Origin: [Bacillus] enclensis
Lineage (GTDB): Bacteria; Bacillota; Bacilli; Bacillales; Bacillaceae_B
DNA length: 64,000 nucleotides
Assembly (NCBI RefSeq): GCF_001456935.1
Contig: NZ_KQ758483.1
Coordinates: forward strand, 186,001 to 250,000
Direction: 5' to 3'
Both the position numbers and the translations under genes were made by a program. The notes beneath the pieces are model-generated. The model did not search any database and had not been told where the DNA came from. It worked only from the letters and a program-made list of their open reading frames with translations. How positions within the stretch are numbered: the first letter of the stretch is position 1; each line of letters starts with the position of its first letter. Shown here in pieces: positions 53,529 through 63,234 of this stretch.

Positions 53529-54113
53529 TTACGATTCTCTCCTTACTTTTTCCCGATAAAAACGTTTGATTTTATTTTCCGTTTCCCTTTTCGGTATATC
53601 TTGTTCCTTTAACAAATCAAAAAATATTTTTTTGCCCGTGTCAAAATCCTTAACTTCATATTCGAGTTCGTAGTCTACTTTATCAAAATAAGTACTCTCA
53701 TCAAAGACGAGCAGACCTTCCTGAAATTCAAGTTCAGCTCTCTTTGTCTTCAAAGAACCGAAGTGAAGGAGCGACGGGATTTCAGTTCCTATATTTAATA
53801 GGACATCTTTCACTTCCCCTTCAGGAAAAAGTCCCTGTTTTAAAAGTTCTTCTGCTTGCATGGGAGAAAGGCACTGGTTTGTTTCCAGCAAACCATTTGT
53901 GACAGGAGTCTTAAGCGTAAGAGTGGAGTTTCCATCCTTTACCCGGACCCTCAATGCCGACTGCTTCTCCTTCAGTTGAAAGTCGGGAGTATCAAAGTAA
54001 TGATTTTCCTGCACCCTGAAATCTTTGTTTTTTATTGAAAATTGCTTTATCAGTTGCAAGAATTCTTCCTTTGTTAAAAGGTTCTTGAATTCGATTTCAA
54101 TCTCTTGTGCCAA
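53529..54113 (-). CDS. yjbK: CYTH domain protein YjbK
   Basis: 194-residue triphosphate-tunnel (CYTH) protein that probably hydrolyses inorganic triphosphate or nucleotide triphosphates. The start is TTG at 54113, nine bases after AAAGGA, giving the expected EIEIEFKN N-terminal motif within AQEIEIEFKNLLTKEE. Charged strands line the tunnel (ALRVRVKDGNSTLTLKT; RAELEFQEGLLVFDES; YELEYEVKD). It is divergent from yjbL. Confidence 0.92.
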   Translation of the reverse strand: MAQEIEIEFKNLLTKEEFLQLIKQFSIKNKDFRVQENHYFDTPDFQLKEKQSALRVRVKDGNSTLTLKTPVTNGLLETNQCLSPMQAEELLKQGLFPEGEVKDVLLNIGTEIPSLLHFGSLKTKRAELEFQEGLLVFDESTYFDKVDYELEYEVKDFDTGKKIFFDLLKEQDIPKRETENKIKRFYREKVRRES

Positions 54114-54241
54114 TGTGAAGCATCCTTTCATTACTTAGTCTTTTTATTATCTCTTTTCAGGAAAGGAACTTCAATGTTTAGATGAATATCCTCTCTTATG
54201 ATAAAATAAGACTGATTGTTTTAAGGAAGGATGAAATAGCC

Positions 54242-54613
54242 ATGAGAAAAATGATTGAATTTAAGGAAGCGAAATTTGAAAACGGTGTTTTGCACTTACA
54301 TACTGAACAAAATGAGCTGATTAAAGGGATCAAACCTGCCGGGCAGATCATTGCAGATTCTGACAAATTTGCGTTCGTTTATCTGGCGGAAAATGAAGAA
54401 GAATATGTATATTTATACCTGGATGAACCAATATGGGGTCAATTGAAAAAAGCACTGGATGAGAAGTGCCCTGTTATCGCAAAAAGCGAGGAAGAATCGT
54501 TCGAATTGGACGGCTTTCACGAAGAGCTTGACTATTTGGTCAGTAATATAGAAGGAAACGGGAATTACGGTGACGAAATGGTTAAGAAGGTTGAAACTGC
54601 TTTCATCGATTGA
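54242..54613 (+). CDS. yjbL: YjbL-like protein
   Basis: 123-residue soluble, acidic protein with no recognised domain. The start ATG at 54242 follows AAGGAAGGATG; the reading from 54182 has no ribosome site. Segments include MIEFKEAKFENGVLHLHTEQ and ENEEEYVYLYLDEPIWGQL. Lies 44 bp before yjbM as in B. subtilis. Function unknown. Confidence 0.85.
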   Translation: MRKMIEFKEAKFENGVLHLHTEQNELIKGIKPAGQIIADSDKFAFVYLAENEEEYVYLYLDEPIWGQLKKALDEKCPVIAKSEEESFELDGFHEELDYLVSNIEGNGNYGDEMVKKVETAFID

Positions 54614-54657
54614 TTCCGTCATGAAAATATAAGGAATGTTTCAGGTGGGGTGAGGCA

Positions 54658-55323
54658 ATGAATCATTGGGAAGAATTTTTAGCGCCATATAAGCAAGCAG
54701 TGGATGAGCTAAAAGTAAAATTAAAAGGGATGCGGGGAGAATATGAATTTCAGCAGACTCATTCTCCAATTGAATTTGTCACTGGCAGGGTGAAGCCGAT
54801 CGCCAGTATTTTGGATAAAGCAAATCAAAAGGGAATAGCTCTATCCGATATAGAAAGAGAGATGCAGGATATCGCCGGTCTCAGGATGATGTGTCAATTC
54901 GTTGAAGATATACACACTGTGGTGGAACGCCTCCGAGCACGCAGGGATTTCAAAGTGATAGAAGAAAGGGATTATGTGACGCATAAAAAGCCGAGCGGAT
55001 ACAGGTCCTATCATGTCGTTGTAGATTACCCTGTACAGACGATCAAGGGAGAAAAAAACATCCTTGTCGAAATTCAAATTCGTACCCTTTCGATGAATTT
55101 TTGGGCGACTATTGAGCATTCTTTGAATTATAAGTACAGCGGACAATTTCCTGAAAGAATACAGATGCGGCTCCAGCGTGCTGCAGAAGCGGCTTTTCGG
55201 CTGGACGAGGAAATGAGCCTGATAAGGGAAGAAATCCAGGAAGCGCAGGCGATATTCACCAATAAGATGGAAAAAGATAAAAGGGGAAGCGGCTCGACTG
55301 ATAAAAGAATTCATAAACAATGA
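54658..55323 (+). CDS. yjbM: Small alarmone synthetase (RelQ/SasB, YjbM)
   Basis: 221-residue single-domain (p)ppGpp synthetase. RelA/SpoT synthetase features are [31 protein letters not shown] near 65, [16 protein letters not shown] near 111, [20 protein letters not shown] near 141-160 and YKYSG. There is no hydrolase or TGS/ACT domain. RBS GTGGGGTGAGGC. Co-transcribed with nadK (20-bp gap) and rluD, the conserved Firmicutes order. It makes pppGpp/ppGpp from ATP and GTP/GDP. Confidence 0.96.
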   Translation: MNHWEEFLAPYKQAVDELKVKLKGMRGEYEFQQTHSPIEFVTGRVKPIASILDKANQKGIALSDIEREMQDIAGLRMMCQFVEDIHTVVERLRARRDFKVIEERDYVTHKKPSGYRSYHVVVDYPVQTIKGEKNILVEIQIRTLSMNFWATIEHSLNYKYSGQFPERIQMRLQRAAEAAFRLDEEMSLIREEIQEAQAIFTNKMEKDKRGSGSTDKRIHKQ

Positions 55324-55343
55324 GACGAAGGGGGTCAACCCGA

Positions 55344-56141
55344 ATGAAGTTTGCCATTACATCAAAGGGTGATTCAAAGTCCAATACTTTGATGCATAAA
55401 ATGAGGACTTATTTACAGGATTTCAATTTGACATATGATGAAGATCAGCCTGATATCGTGATTTCCGTAGGAGGGGACGGGACTCTGCTTTATGCCTTTC
55501 ACCGCTATCGTTCGAGACTTGATAAAACCGCCTTCGTAGGGGTACATACGGGTCATCTCGGGTTTTATGCAGACTGGGTGCCTGAAGAAATTGAAAAACT
55601 GGTCATAGCCATTGCAAAGACTCCTTATCAAGTGATTGAATATCCTCTCCTGGAAACAATCATCCGCTATCAGCATGGCGGTAAGGAGACGCGTTATTTG
55701 GCTTTGAATGAATCCACGGTGAAAAGTGTGGAAGGCACTCTCGTCATGGATGTAGAAATCAGGGGACAGCATTTCGAGCGATTCAGGGGGGACGGATTGT
55801 GTTTATCCACGCCGTCAGGAAGCACCGCTTATAATAAAGCGCTGGGGGGCGCGATTATACACCCTTCACTGCCAGCTATTCAGTTTGCCGAAATGGCATC
55901 AATCAACAACCGGGTATTCAGAACGATCGGTTCGCCGCTTATCCTTCCTGCCCACCATACGTGTATGTTGAAGCCTGTCAATGGTCCCGACTTCCTGGTA
56001 ACGATCGACCATCTTTCCCTTCTTCATAAAGATGTGAAATCGATCCAATACCGTGTGGCAGACGAGAAAATCCGTTTTGCCCGGTTCCGTCCATTCCCTT
56101 TCTGGAAGAGGGTGCATGACTCATTTGTGGCAGATGAGTAA
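55344..56141 (+). CDS. nadK: NAD kinase
   Basis: 265-residue enzyme that phosphorylates NAD to NADP. The GGDGT motif lies in [17 protein letters not shown] near 40-56; LNESTVK near 121, [20 protein letters not shown] near 149 and the C-terminal basic [13 protein letters not shown] are conserved. The start ATG at 55344 follows AAGGGGGTC; the reading from 55320 starts inside the relQ stop region without a site. Also called ppnK/yjbN in B. subtilis. Confidence 0.96.
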   Translation: MKFAITSKGDSKSNTLMHKMRTYLQDFNLTYDEDQPDIVISVGGDGTLLYAFHRYRSRLDKTAFVGVHTGHLGFYADWVPEEIEKLVIAIAKTPYQVIEYPLLETIIRYQHGGKETRYLALNESTVKSVEGTLVMDVEIRGQHFERFRGDGLCLSTPSGSTAYNKALGGAIIHPSLPAIQFAEMASINNRVFRTIGSPLILPAHHTCMLKPVNGPDFLVTIDHLSLLHKDVKSIQYRVADEKIRFARFRPFPFWKRVHDSFVADE

Positions 56142-57060
56142 AGGGTATTCCATCGAGTGGAGTGTACCTTCTATATATGAAGGGAAGCTTCTGAGGGAAT
56201 TTCTTGTAGACCAGAAGGTTTCTAAACGGACCCTGACATCTGTCAAATTCGAAGGCGGGTCGATCTCAGTGAATGACAGGGAAGTAAATGTCCGTCATCC
56301 CTTAAAAGAAGACGACAAGGTCAAACTGGTTTTTGCTCCTGAAACAGGAAGTCAAAAGTTACTTCCCGAGGATATTTCTCTGCAAATCATTTATGAGGAC
56401 GGCGATCTCCTCGTTGTGGAGAAACCATGGGGAATGTATTCAATCCCTACAAAAGAATATCCAACAGGCAGCCTGGCAAACGGGATTGCGGGTTACTACA
56501 AAGAGCTTAACCTGGCATCTGCTGTTCATATTGTAACGAGGCTGGACCGTGACACATCCGGATTGGTACTTGTAGCCAAGCATAGGCATGTGCATCACCT
56601 CTTCTCCCTGCAGCATCAGGAAAGAGGAGTGAAGAGGACATATGAAGCACTTGTTGAAGGGGTGATGGCCGATACATATGGAATGATCGAGAAGCCCATC
56701 GGACGCAAAGAAACGAGTATAATTGAAAGAGAAGTCCGGCAAGACGGACAATATGCCAAGACCGGGTATCAGGTTCTAAGACAGTATCCAGAAGCCGCCC
56801 ATCTGTCCGTACGTCCCTTTACAGGGAGAACACACCAGATACGCGTACACTTGGCATCAATCGGCCATCCTCTCATAGGGGACGATTTGTACGGCGGCAA
56901 TGTAAAATGTATAAAGCGCCAGGCACTTCATTGTAAAACCCTTTCTTTTTTTCATCCTATGAAAAAGGAACGGATGGAATTCGAGTGTCCGCTGGCAAAT
57001 GATATGAGGGAAGCTTTGACAGAATTGGCTTCTCATGAAAATATGGATCCCCTGTGCTAA
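56116..57060 (+). CDS. rluD: RluA/RluD family pseudouridine synthase (YjbO-like)
   Basis: About 314 residues converting uridine to pseudouridine, probably in rRNA. An N-terminal S4-like segment ([20 protein letters not shown]) precedes the catalytic core: the RLD motif [20 protein letters not shown] contains the catalytic Asp, with [10 protein letters not shown] and [20 protein letters not shown] downstream. Start ATG 56116 has AAGAGGG just before it and overlaps nadK by 26 bases; ATG 56134 is an alternative. The target uridine cannot be read; the symbol reflects family, not proven site. Confidence 0.9.
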   Translation: MTHLWQMSKGYSIEWSVPSIYEGKLLREFLVDQKVSKRTLTSVKFEGGSISVNDREVNVRHPLKEDDKVKLVFAPETGSQKLLPEDISLQIIYEDGDLLVVEKPWGMYSIPTKEYPTGSLANGIAGYYKELNLASAVHIVTRLDRDTSGLVLVAKHRHVHHLFSLQHQERGVKRTYEALVEGVMADTYGMIEKPIGRKETSIIEREVRQDGQYAKTGYQVLRQYPEAAHLSVRPFTGRTHQIRVHLASIGHPLIGDDLYGGNVKCIKRQALHCKTLSFFHPMKKERMEFECPLANDMREALTELASHENMDPLC

Positions 57061-57079
57061 GCAGCACAGGGGATTTTTT
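57047..57079. terminator. Terminator shared by rluD and prpE
   Basis: ATCCCCTGTGCT / AGCACAGGGGAT, a 12-bp perfect stem with a 4-base loop followed by T6. It includes the rluD stop codon. prpE is convergent. Confidence 0.92.
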
Positions 57080-57087
57080 GTAAATAA

Positions 57088-57825
57088 TCAGGGGAAGGTC
57101 CTGAACTTTTCTTTTACCAGCGGCATGGTTGACGGGACGCTTATGATTTTCATTTCCGGATACCTGAACGCCGACAATTCCCCTCCGAATACAGCCCCCG
57201 TATCAATGTTCACCGTATTATTCATCTTCCTTGGTTTCATGACAGGGGTATGCCCATAGATGATCCATGGCCTGCCTTTGTATTCCATTGCCCAATCCCT
57301 TCTTACCGGAGTTCCATCTTCGTTCACTTCGCCTGTTATATCGCCGTAGAGGACGAATGTTTTTACACGATTATTGTTCTTGCCTATATGATTTTCCTTT
57401 ATCCCGGCGTGTGCAATGATCAATCTTCCTTCATCCAGGACCTGATACAGCGGGGAAGTTTCGTATAACTCAATGAATGAGTCTCTGTACCCGATTCTTT
57501 CTTCTTCTGTCAGTGCACTTAATTCTGCTATTGTGGTCTCTAGACCGTGGAGGATCTTCACGTTGTTCCCAAGAAAATACCTGTAAAGCTTATTGCAATG
57601 ATTCCCTGGGACATAGTAAGCTTCTTTTTCACGGTGCAGGGAAGCGGCGACTGTGATCATTTTTAATGAGTGAGGGCCTCGGTCGGTCAAATCCCCGACA
57701 AAAGCAAGTTTTCTTCCTTCGGGATGCCGAGGGAGACCTGATTCCCAATTATAACCGAGTTTTTCAGTCAGCCTGTAAAATTCGTCAAAGCATCCGTGGA
57801 CATCACCGATTACATCAGTTTTCAT
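57088..57825 (-). CDS. prpE: PrpE-like metallophosphatase / diadenosine tetraphosphatase
   Basis: 245-residue PPP-type metallophosphoesterase. The three metal motifs are intact: [10 protein letters not shown] (residues 7-16), [10 protein letters not shown] near 45 and GNHCNKL near 74; HAGI is near 146 and YGHTPV near 198. In B. subtilis PrpE hydrolyses Ap4A and dephosphorylates a spore germination target. Start ATG follows AGAAGGTACC. Divergent from mgtE. Confidence 0.93.
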   Translation of the reverse strand: MKTDVIGDVHGCFDEFYRLTEKLGYNWESGLPRHPEGRKLAFVGDLTDRGPHSLKMITVAASLHREKEAYYVPGNHCNKLYRYFLGNNVKILHGLETTIAELSALTEEERIGYRDSFIELYETSPLYQVLDEGRLIIAHAGIKENHIGKNNNRVKTFVLYGDITGEVNEDGTPVRRDWAMEYKGRPWIIYGHTPVMKPRKMNNTVNIDTGAVFGGELSAFRYPEMKIISVPSTMPLVKEKFRTFP

Positions 57826-58051
57826 AGGGTACCTTCTTTCTCTGAAACGGGAAACTTTTTTCTTTTCATTTCATTCGTTTTGTGACATATTAATGATTCA
57901 GTGTTTGAAAAAACGTGAGTATTTATTCATTTTGAGATCATTACCAATATTACCAGATCGAATGCCCCGGTTAATGCAAGACAATTGAAAGAAGATTTGC
58001 TAGTATTATTACGACTATATGAGATTAACATATAAAGGAGGGTGAGCCTTA

Positions 58052-59449
58052 ATGGAAGAAGCAGTCAAAGATCAAAACAATGAAAAAGAAAAGCAGGATA
58101 AAGAAATGTATGATGAAGAGCTTCTCATTAGAGCCCTCAGGCAGGAAGATCTAGATTTATTCAGGTCTGAATTCACTCAGTTACACTCCTATGATCAGGC
58201 AAAATTCTTCTCGAAAGTCGAAGATGAACTGAGGACCAGGCTGTACCATTATCTCTCTCCGGAAGAAATGGCTGAACTATTCGAAAGCCTGGATATAGAT
58301 GAAGAAGATTATCAGGAAATACTTGCGGAGATGAACCCGTCATATGCTGCCGAAATGTTATCAAACATGTATGCGGATGACGCAGTCGACGTATTGAATG
58401 AACTTGATAAGGAACAGGTGGTAAGCTATCTTACCATCATGGATGATGAATCGGCCAAAGAAATTAAAGAGCTCCTTCATTATGAAGAGTACACTGCAGG
58501 AAGTATCATGACGACCGAATTTGTCGCCATTTCCCAAAATCAGACGGTCAGATCTGCCATGTATATCCTTAAGAATGAAGCCCCGAATGCAGAAACCATT
58601 TATTATATTTATGTAGTAGACGATGATAAGAAGCTCGTGGGGGTTATCTCGTTAAGGGACCTTATCATCAGCCATGATGACGTCATGATATCTGAAATCA
58701 TGAGTGAAAGGGTCATGTCAGTCGGGGTGAGCGAGGATCAGGAGGCTGTTGCAAGACAAATGAAAGACTATGACTTCCTTGCCTTGCCCGTGGTGGACTT
58801 TCAGCATCATCTCCTCGGGATCATCACAGTCGATGATATCATGGATGTCATGGAAGAAGAAGCTTCAGATGACTACTCCAAGCTTGCCGGTATCGCCGAC
58901 TTGGATTCCATTGACAGAAACCCTTTTAATGCCGCAAAGAAGCGTCTGCCATGGCTGATTGCGTTATTATTTCTCGGTATGATTACAGCGAATCTCATCG
59001 GGCGTTTTGAAGCGACGCTCGATAAAGTCGCCATTTTGGCAGTTTTTATCCCGCTTATAGCAGGGATGGCAGGAAACACAGGTACTCAGGCCCTGGCGGT
59101 TGCTGTCCGGGGAATCGCTACAGGAGATTTGGAGAAAGAAAACAAGCTCTCCCTTGTCCTGCGTGAAGCAGGTACTGGGCTCATAACAGGAACGACATGC
59201 GGGATCGTTGTCAGTCTAATTGTCTATGTGTGGAAAGGTACATTTTTCCTCGGTATGCTGGTCGGGGTTTCCGTCTTCATTTCTTTATTTGTTGCTACGT
59301 TGGCAGGAACGCTTGTACCTCTGTTCATGCATAAGTTGAAAGTCGATCCCGCAGTCGCCTCCGGTCCATTCATCACGACGATCAACGATATCATCAGCAC
59401 CCTGATCTATTTAGGGCTTGCTACGCTATTTTTAAACTACCTTATATAG
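58052..59449 (+). CDS. mgtE: Magnesium transporter MgtE
   Basis: 465-residue Mg2+ channel. Order of parts: acidic MgtE_N superhelical domain (about 20-135, YLSPEEMAELFESLDI), two CBS domains (about 140-265, with TAGSIMTTEFVAI and ALPVVDFQHHLLGIITVDD), a plug helix, then five C-terminal helices from about 295, with PWLIALLFLGM and the pore signature AVFIPLIAGMAGNTGTQALA. Internal Mg2+ closes the pore through the N/CBS domains. The upstream 226 bp shows no recognisable M-box riboswitch. Confidence 0.95.
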   Translation: MEEAVKDQNNEKEKQDKEMYDEELLIRALRQEDLDLFRSEFTQLHSYDQAKFFSKVEDELRTRLYHYLSPEEMAELFESLDIDEEDYQEILAEMNPSYAAEMLSNMYADDAVDVLNELDKEQVVSYLTIMDDESAKEIKELLHYEEYTAGSIMTTEFVAISQNQTVRSAMYILKNEAPNAETIYYIYVVDDDKKLVGVISLRDLIISHDDVMISEIMSERVMSVGVSEDQEAVARQMKDYDFLALPVVDFQHHLLGIITVDDIMDVMEEEASDDYSKLAGIADLDSIDRNPFNAAKKRLPWLIALLFLGMITANLIGRFEATLDKVAILAVFIPLIAGMAGNTGTQALAVAVRGIATGDLEKENKLSLVLREAGTGLITGTTCGIVVSLIVYVWKGTFFLGMLVGVSVFISLFVATLAGTLVPLFMHKLKVDPAVASGPFITTINDIISTLIYLGLATLFLNYLI

Positions 59450-59467
59450 AAAGAAAAGGGGGAGAGT

Positions 59468-61333
59468 ATGATGGAACAGCATGCTTCTGTAACGTCACTG
59501 GTGATTGTGATCATTGTTGCCTTTTTGACGCCGATATTGCTGCATCGTTTTAAATTGAATTTCATCCCTGTGGTCATTGCCGAAATCATCATGGGCCTTG
59601 TGATAGGGAAAAGTGGATTTGACCTTGTCCATCAAGATATGTGGCTCGAAACTTTATCCACTTTCGGTTTCATCTTTTTGATGTTTTTAAGTGGATTGGA
59701 AATTGATTTCAAGGCATTCTCAAATAGTAAGACCAAAAAAGAAATCCTCCCGAGCGGAAAGGAAGAGCCTAACCGACTGCTGGTGGCAAGCATCATTTTC
59801 ATCGGCATATTCTTCGTTTCTCTTGGGCTGTCCTATTTATTCGTCCTGTTTGGTCTCATAGAGAATGCTTTCCTTATGACCTTGATTATATCGACAATTT
59901 CATTGGGAGTAGTCGTTCCGACCCTGAAGGAAGCACAGATCTCAAAAACCGCCATTGGTCAAATCATCTTATTGATCGCCGTCATAGCAGATCTGGTCAC
60001 CATGATCCTTCTTGCTGTATTTGTTTCACTGTACGGTGAAGGACATGGCAGCATGTGGCTTCTGCTGGTGCTGTTCGGTGTAGGAGTGCTTCTGTATCTG
60101 TTGGGCAAACGTATGAAAAACAACAATTTCATCAAAAGCTTGTCCACGGGAACGGTCCAAATAGGGACACGTGCCGTATTCACGCTGATTATTCTGCTTG
60201 TCGCGGTATCTGAAACAGTCGGGGCGGAGAATATCCTGGGGGCCTTCCTTGCAGGTGTATTGGTGTCATTACTCGCTCCAAATCAGGAAATGGTGCAGAA
60301 ACTGGATTCTTTCGGTTATGGTTTTCTGATACCGATCTTTTTCGTAATGGTCGGGGTTGAACTGGATCTGATGACCTTGCTGAGTGATAAGAAGATGCTT
60401 CTTTTGATTCCGCTGCTCCTGCTTGCATTCCTGATTTCAAAGCTTCTGCCGGTGTATTTGTTGAAAAAATGGTACGATACAAAGACGACAATCGCTTCCG
60501 CGTTCCTGTTGACATCGACACTCTCCCTGGTAATTGCCGCAGCTAAAATCGCTGAGAGAATGGAGATCATAACACCGCAAATGAGTGGTACGCTGATACT
60601 TGTGGCTGTCATTGCCTGTATCATCACACCGATTGTCTTTAAGAAGCTGTTCCCTCGGGAAAGTGCAACTGAAAAGAAACTGAACGTCGTATTTCTTGGG
60701 GCAAATCAAATGACATTGCCTGCTTCGAGGGAGCTGCAATCGTCCCTGTATGATTCAACCCTTTATCATACGATTCAGGATAAATCGGATAAAAATATTG
60801 CAGACTCATTGTTCAATATCAATGAAATTGAGAATTACGAACTTGATACCCTGGATGGACTTGGTATATTCGAAGCTGATATCCTTGTGATTTCCACAGG
60901 GGATGAAGAAGCGAATGCCACACTATCCGTCGCAGCAAAAGAAAGAGGTGTCGAGCGGGTCATCGTTCGTGTCGAAAGCCCTGATCTGCATGAATCACTC
61001 AAGGAACAGGAGATTGAGGTTTACTCTGTATTCCTTTCAACAAAAGCGTTATTGAGAGCGATGATTGAATCTCCATCGGTGATGAATATCCTCACGAACC
61101 AGGAAATGTCGCTATATGAAATCAAGATGCTCAATAGCCAGTTTGAAGGGATGACATTAAGAAAATTCCCATTTACAGGGGATGTCATTTTCGTCCGTAT
61201 TTTCAGGGGCAAAGATTCCATTGTCCCTCACGGTGATACAGAACTTCATATGAATGACCGGTTGATCGTTACCGGCTCTAAGGAATATGTAGATGAACTG
61301 AAACGTGAACTAGAGTTCTGTGAGTATTGCTAG
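59468..61333 (+). CDS. yjbQ: Kef-type cation:proton antiporter YjbQ
   Basis: 621-residue CPA2 antiporter, 18 bp after mgtE in one operon. Twelve or so helices fill residues 1-395 (FIFLMFLSGLEIDFKAF near 70, ENILGAFLAGVLVSLLAPNQ near 256). A cytosolic TrkA-N/RCK-like domain (about 400-515, VVFLGANQMTLPASREL) and a TrkA-C domain (about 530-615, IVPHGDTELHMNDRLIVTGS) follow. Exchanges K+ or Na+ for H+; which ion is not readable. GGGGGAG precedes tandem ATG codons. Confidence 0.93.
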   Translation: MMEQHASVTSLVIVIIVAFLTPILLHRFKLNFIPVVIAEIIMGLVIGKSGFDLVHQDMWLETLSTFGFIFLMFLSGLEIDFKAFSNSKTKKEILPSGKEEPNRLLVASIIFIGIFFVSLGLSYLFVLFGLIENAFLMTLIISTISLGVVVPTLKEAQISKTAIGQIILLIAVIADLVTMILLAVFVSLYGEGHGSMWLLLVLFGVGVLLYLLGKRMKNNNFIKSLSTGTVQIGTRAVFTLIILLVAVSETVGAENILGAFLAGVLVSLLAPNQEMVQKLDSFGYGFLIPIFFVMVGVELDLMTLLSDKKMLLLIPLLLLAFLISKLLPVYLLKKWYDTKTTIASAFLLTSTLSLVIAAAKIAERMEIITPQMSGTLILVAVIACIITPIVFKKLFPRESATEKKLNVVFLGANQMTLPASRELQSSLYDSTLYHTIQDKSDKNIADSLFNINEIENYELDTLDGLGIFEADILVISTGDEEANATLSVAAKERGVERVIVRVESPDLHESLKEQEIEVYSVFLSTKALLRAMIESPSVMNILTNQEMSLYEIKMLNSQFEGMTLRKFPFTGDVIFVRIFRGKDSIVPHGDTELHMNDRLIVTGSKEYVDELKRELEFCEYC

Positions 61334-61342
61334 TCTATAAAC

Positions 61343-61381
61343 AAGGCTCTCCGGTGACACCGGAGGGCCTTTACTTTTTTG
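61343..61381 (+). terminator. Terminator of mgtE-yjbQ
   Basis: AAGGC-CTCCGGTG / CACCGGAG-GCCTT stem with a bulge, then ACTTTTTT. Confidence 0.88.
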
Positions 61382-61450
61382 TGAATAAAGGATTTTACGT
61401 GGTGAATACCTAATTAGTTACATATGCAGAATAATAAGGAGATGATGAGA

Positions 61451-61942
61451 ATGTGGGAAATGAACGTAAAAGACATAAGAAAGAAGCTGGAAGAAAGTTT
61501 CGAGGCTTTGACATTCGAAGAGCTGAATGAAAAGCCGGCACCAGGTGAGTGGAGCATTGCCCAAATCGTCCTTCATTTGGCGGGTGCTGAGACACGCTTT
61601 ATGAAACTCGCTTTGGAAGCTGCAGAAAGTCAGCAGGTAATGGAAGGGGAAGAGGTTGATTTAAGTGTATTTGAAGATAAAAATAAAAAACTCAAGGCAC
61701 CAATCGATCCGCCGGAAGATCCTCAAACAAGGGAGCAATTATTGACCGCCCTTCATACATCAAGAAGGCTGACTGATCAATTCCTTGAGGGGCATACGGA
61801 AGATTCGCTTTCCGGGAAGACTATGGATCATCATCAATTCGGCATCATGCCGGTATGGCAGGTACTCGAGCTTCTCGGAAGGCACGAAGAGCGTCATATC
61901 CATCAAATACAAGAGACTAAAAACAAGATATCAATGAAATGA
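61451..61942 (+). CDS. DinB/DfsB family protein
   Basis: 163-residue four-helix-bundle protein of the DinB-like superfamily, putative metal-dependent enzymes that may use bacillithiol. Motifs are KPAPGEWSIAQIVLHLAGAE with the first metal His near 40, and ELLGRHEERHIHQIQE near 143 with the other His ligands. ATG 61451 is chosen because AAGGAG (61436-61441) is nine bases upstream; earlier in-frame ATGs overlap that site. Stands before the fabI promoter. Reaction unknown. Confidence 0.88.
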   Translation: MWEMNVKDIRKKLEESFEALTFEELNEKPAPGEWSIAQIVLHLAGAETRFMKLALEAAESQQVMEGEEVDLSVFEDKNKKLKAPIDPPEDPQTREQLLTALHTSRRLTDQFLEGHTEDSLSGKTMDHHQFGIMPVWQVLELLGRHEERHIHQIQETKNKISMK

Positions 61943-61972
61943 ACCTTTTCTTTTTTTGAAGTTTCATGTAGA

Positions 61973-61991
61973 ATTAGTATCAGGTACTAAT
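61973..61991 (+). promoter_or_regulatory. FapR-type operator upstream of fabI
   Basis: ATTAGTATCAGGTACTAAT is a near-perfect palindrome of the FapR type, 26 bp before the fabI start. It shares the pattern with the fabHA site at 28269, so both fatty-acid loci likely answer to malonyl-CoA through FapR. Confidence 0.82.
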
Positions 61992-62016
61992 AACTTGTAA
62001 TAATAGGAGGATAAAT

Positions 62017-62793
62017 ATGACTCTTTCATTAAAAGGCAAAACATATGTTGTCATGGGAGTTGCCAATAAACGCAGTATCGCCTGGGGAATTGCGCGTTCA
62101 CTTCATCAATCAGGTGCGCGGGTGGTATTTACATATGCTGGAGAACGTTTTGAAAAAGGTGTCAAAGATCTTGCAGGGACATTGGAAGGCGGAGAAGAGT
62201 CTCTATTCTTCCCGTGTGATGTAACAAGTGACGAAGACATCGACAAATGCTTCTCTTCAATAAAGGAAGAAGTGGGAGTGATCCATGGCCTTGCGCACTG
62301 CATCGCGTTTGCGAATAAAGAAGAGCTTGCCGGGGACTATATGAACACAACAAGGGACGGTTTCCTTCTCGCGCATAATATCAGTTCATATTCCCTCACT
62401 GCCGTGGCAAAGGCAGCGAAGGATTTAATGACGGAAGGCGGAAGCATCGTATCGATGACGTATCTGGGCGGCGAACGTGTCATGCAGAACTATAACGTCA
62501 TGGGAGTAGCAAAGGCCTCTCTTGAAGCAAGTGTTAAATATCTTGCCAGTGACCTTGGCAAACACGGCATCCGTGTCAATGCGATTTCTGCCGGCCCGAT
62601 CCGCACCCTTTCCGCTAAGGGAGTGGGGGATTTCAACTCCATCCTTAAAGAAATCGAAGAGCGTGCACCGCTGAGACGCAATACAACACAGGAAGAAGTA
62701 GGAGATACAGCCGTATTCCTATTCAGCGACCTTTCAAGGGGAATCACAGGGGAAAACCTCCACGTCGATTCCGGGTATCATATCCTTGGGTAA
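62017..62793 (+). CDS. fabI: Enoyl-ACP reductase FabI
   Basis: 258-residue NAD(P)H-dependent SDR enzyme that performs the last reduction step of fatty-acid elongation. The atypical cofactor motif GVANKRSIAWGIA (about 14-26) and the catalytic Tyr-x6-Lys in YNVMGVAK near 157-164 distinguish FabI from ordinary SDRs. The C-terminal GITGENLHVDSGYHILG is conserved. RBS TAGGAGG. Monogenic with FapR box and terminator. Confidence 0.96.
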   Translation: MTLSLKGKTYVVMGVANKRSIAWGIARSLHQSGARVVFTYAGERFEKGVKDLAGTLEGGEESLFFPCDVTSDEDIDKCFSSIKEEVGVIHGLAHCIAFANKEELAGDYMNTTRDGFLLAHNISSYSLTAVAKAAKDLMTEGGSIVSMTYLGGERVMQNYNVMGVAKASLEASVKYLASDLGKHGIRVNAISAGPIRTLSAKGVGDFNSILKEIEERAPLRRNTTQEEVGDTAVFLFSDLSRGITGENLHVDSGYHILG

Positions 62794-62802
62794 TGAAAGT
62801 TA

Positions 62803-62837
62803 AACCCCGCCGGTATTAGTGCCGGCGGGGTTTTTTT
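62803..62837 (+). terminator. Terminator of fabI
   Basis: AACCCCGCCGG / CCGGCGGGGTT 11-bp stem followed by T7. Confidence 0.93.
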
Positions 62838-62925
62838 CATGTAGATAAGTGTCATACTCGTTAGTGATTATAAGAGTATGGAGTATTTCCATGCTTTACC
62901 TCGTGACGGAATTATCGGCAGATTT

Positions 62926-63016
62926 GAAAGATTAAAGGGTGAAATTGAAAGATTAATGGTAAAAATTCGAAGATAATCGGAATAAATTCGAAGATTAATG
63001 AGCCAAAACGAAAGAT
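62926..63016. repeat. 21-bp-period repeat cluster (orientation B)
   Basis: Units start at 62926, 62947, 62968, 62989 and 63010, exactly 21 bp apart, each with core GAAAGATTAA or CGAAGATTAA and an AATT end; a degenerate unit precedes at 62905. They are the reverse complement of the units at 16512-16625. They lie in the 441-bp gap between fabI and cotO, which otherwise holds only AT-rich sequence and the cotO upstream region. Confidence 0.8.
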
Positions 63017-63234
63017 CCTTCAAACTTGTTTGATAACACCGGTTAGCCAGCTGAAAAGAATAGATCAATGAACGATAATCCTGTATATGTCCTTCAAGCC
63101 TCCATCAAACCCCCATCACCATCCATTTTACTCGGTCTTCTGAGTGATTTCCGGCGGTTTTTTATCCCAAAAACGAAACTGACGTGCACCAATTGCATAC
63201 ATATAAAAGTGGAGAAGAATTGGAGGTGTGCTTT

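Noticed and set aside
54841-55338. 165-residue minus-strand ORF opposite yjbM.
   Set aside because: Shadow of the alarmone synthetase gene; no ribosome site or family features.
57826-58051. Mg2+ riboswitch (M-box) before mgtE.
   Set aside because: The 226-bp gap shows none of the conserved M-box words I know and no terminator/antiterminator pair.
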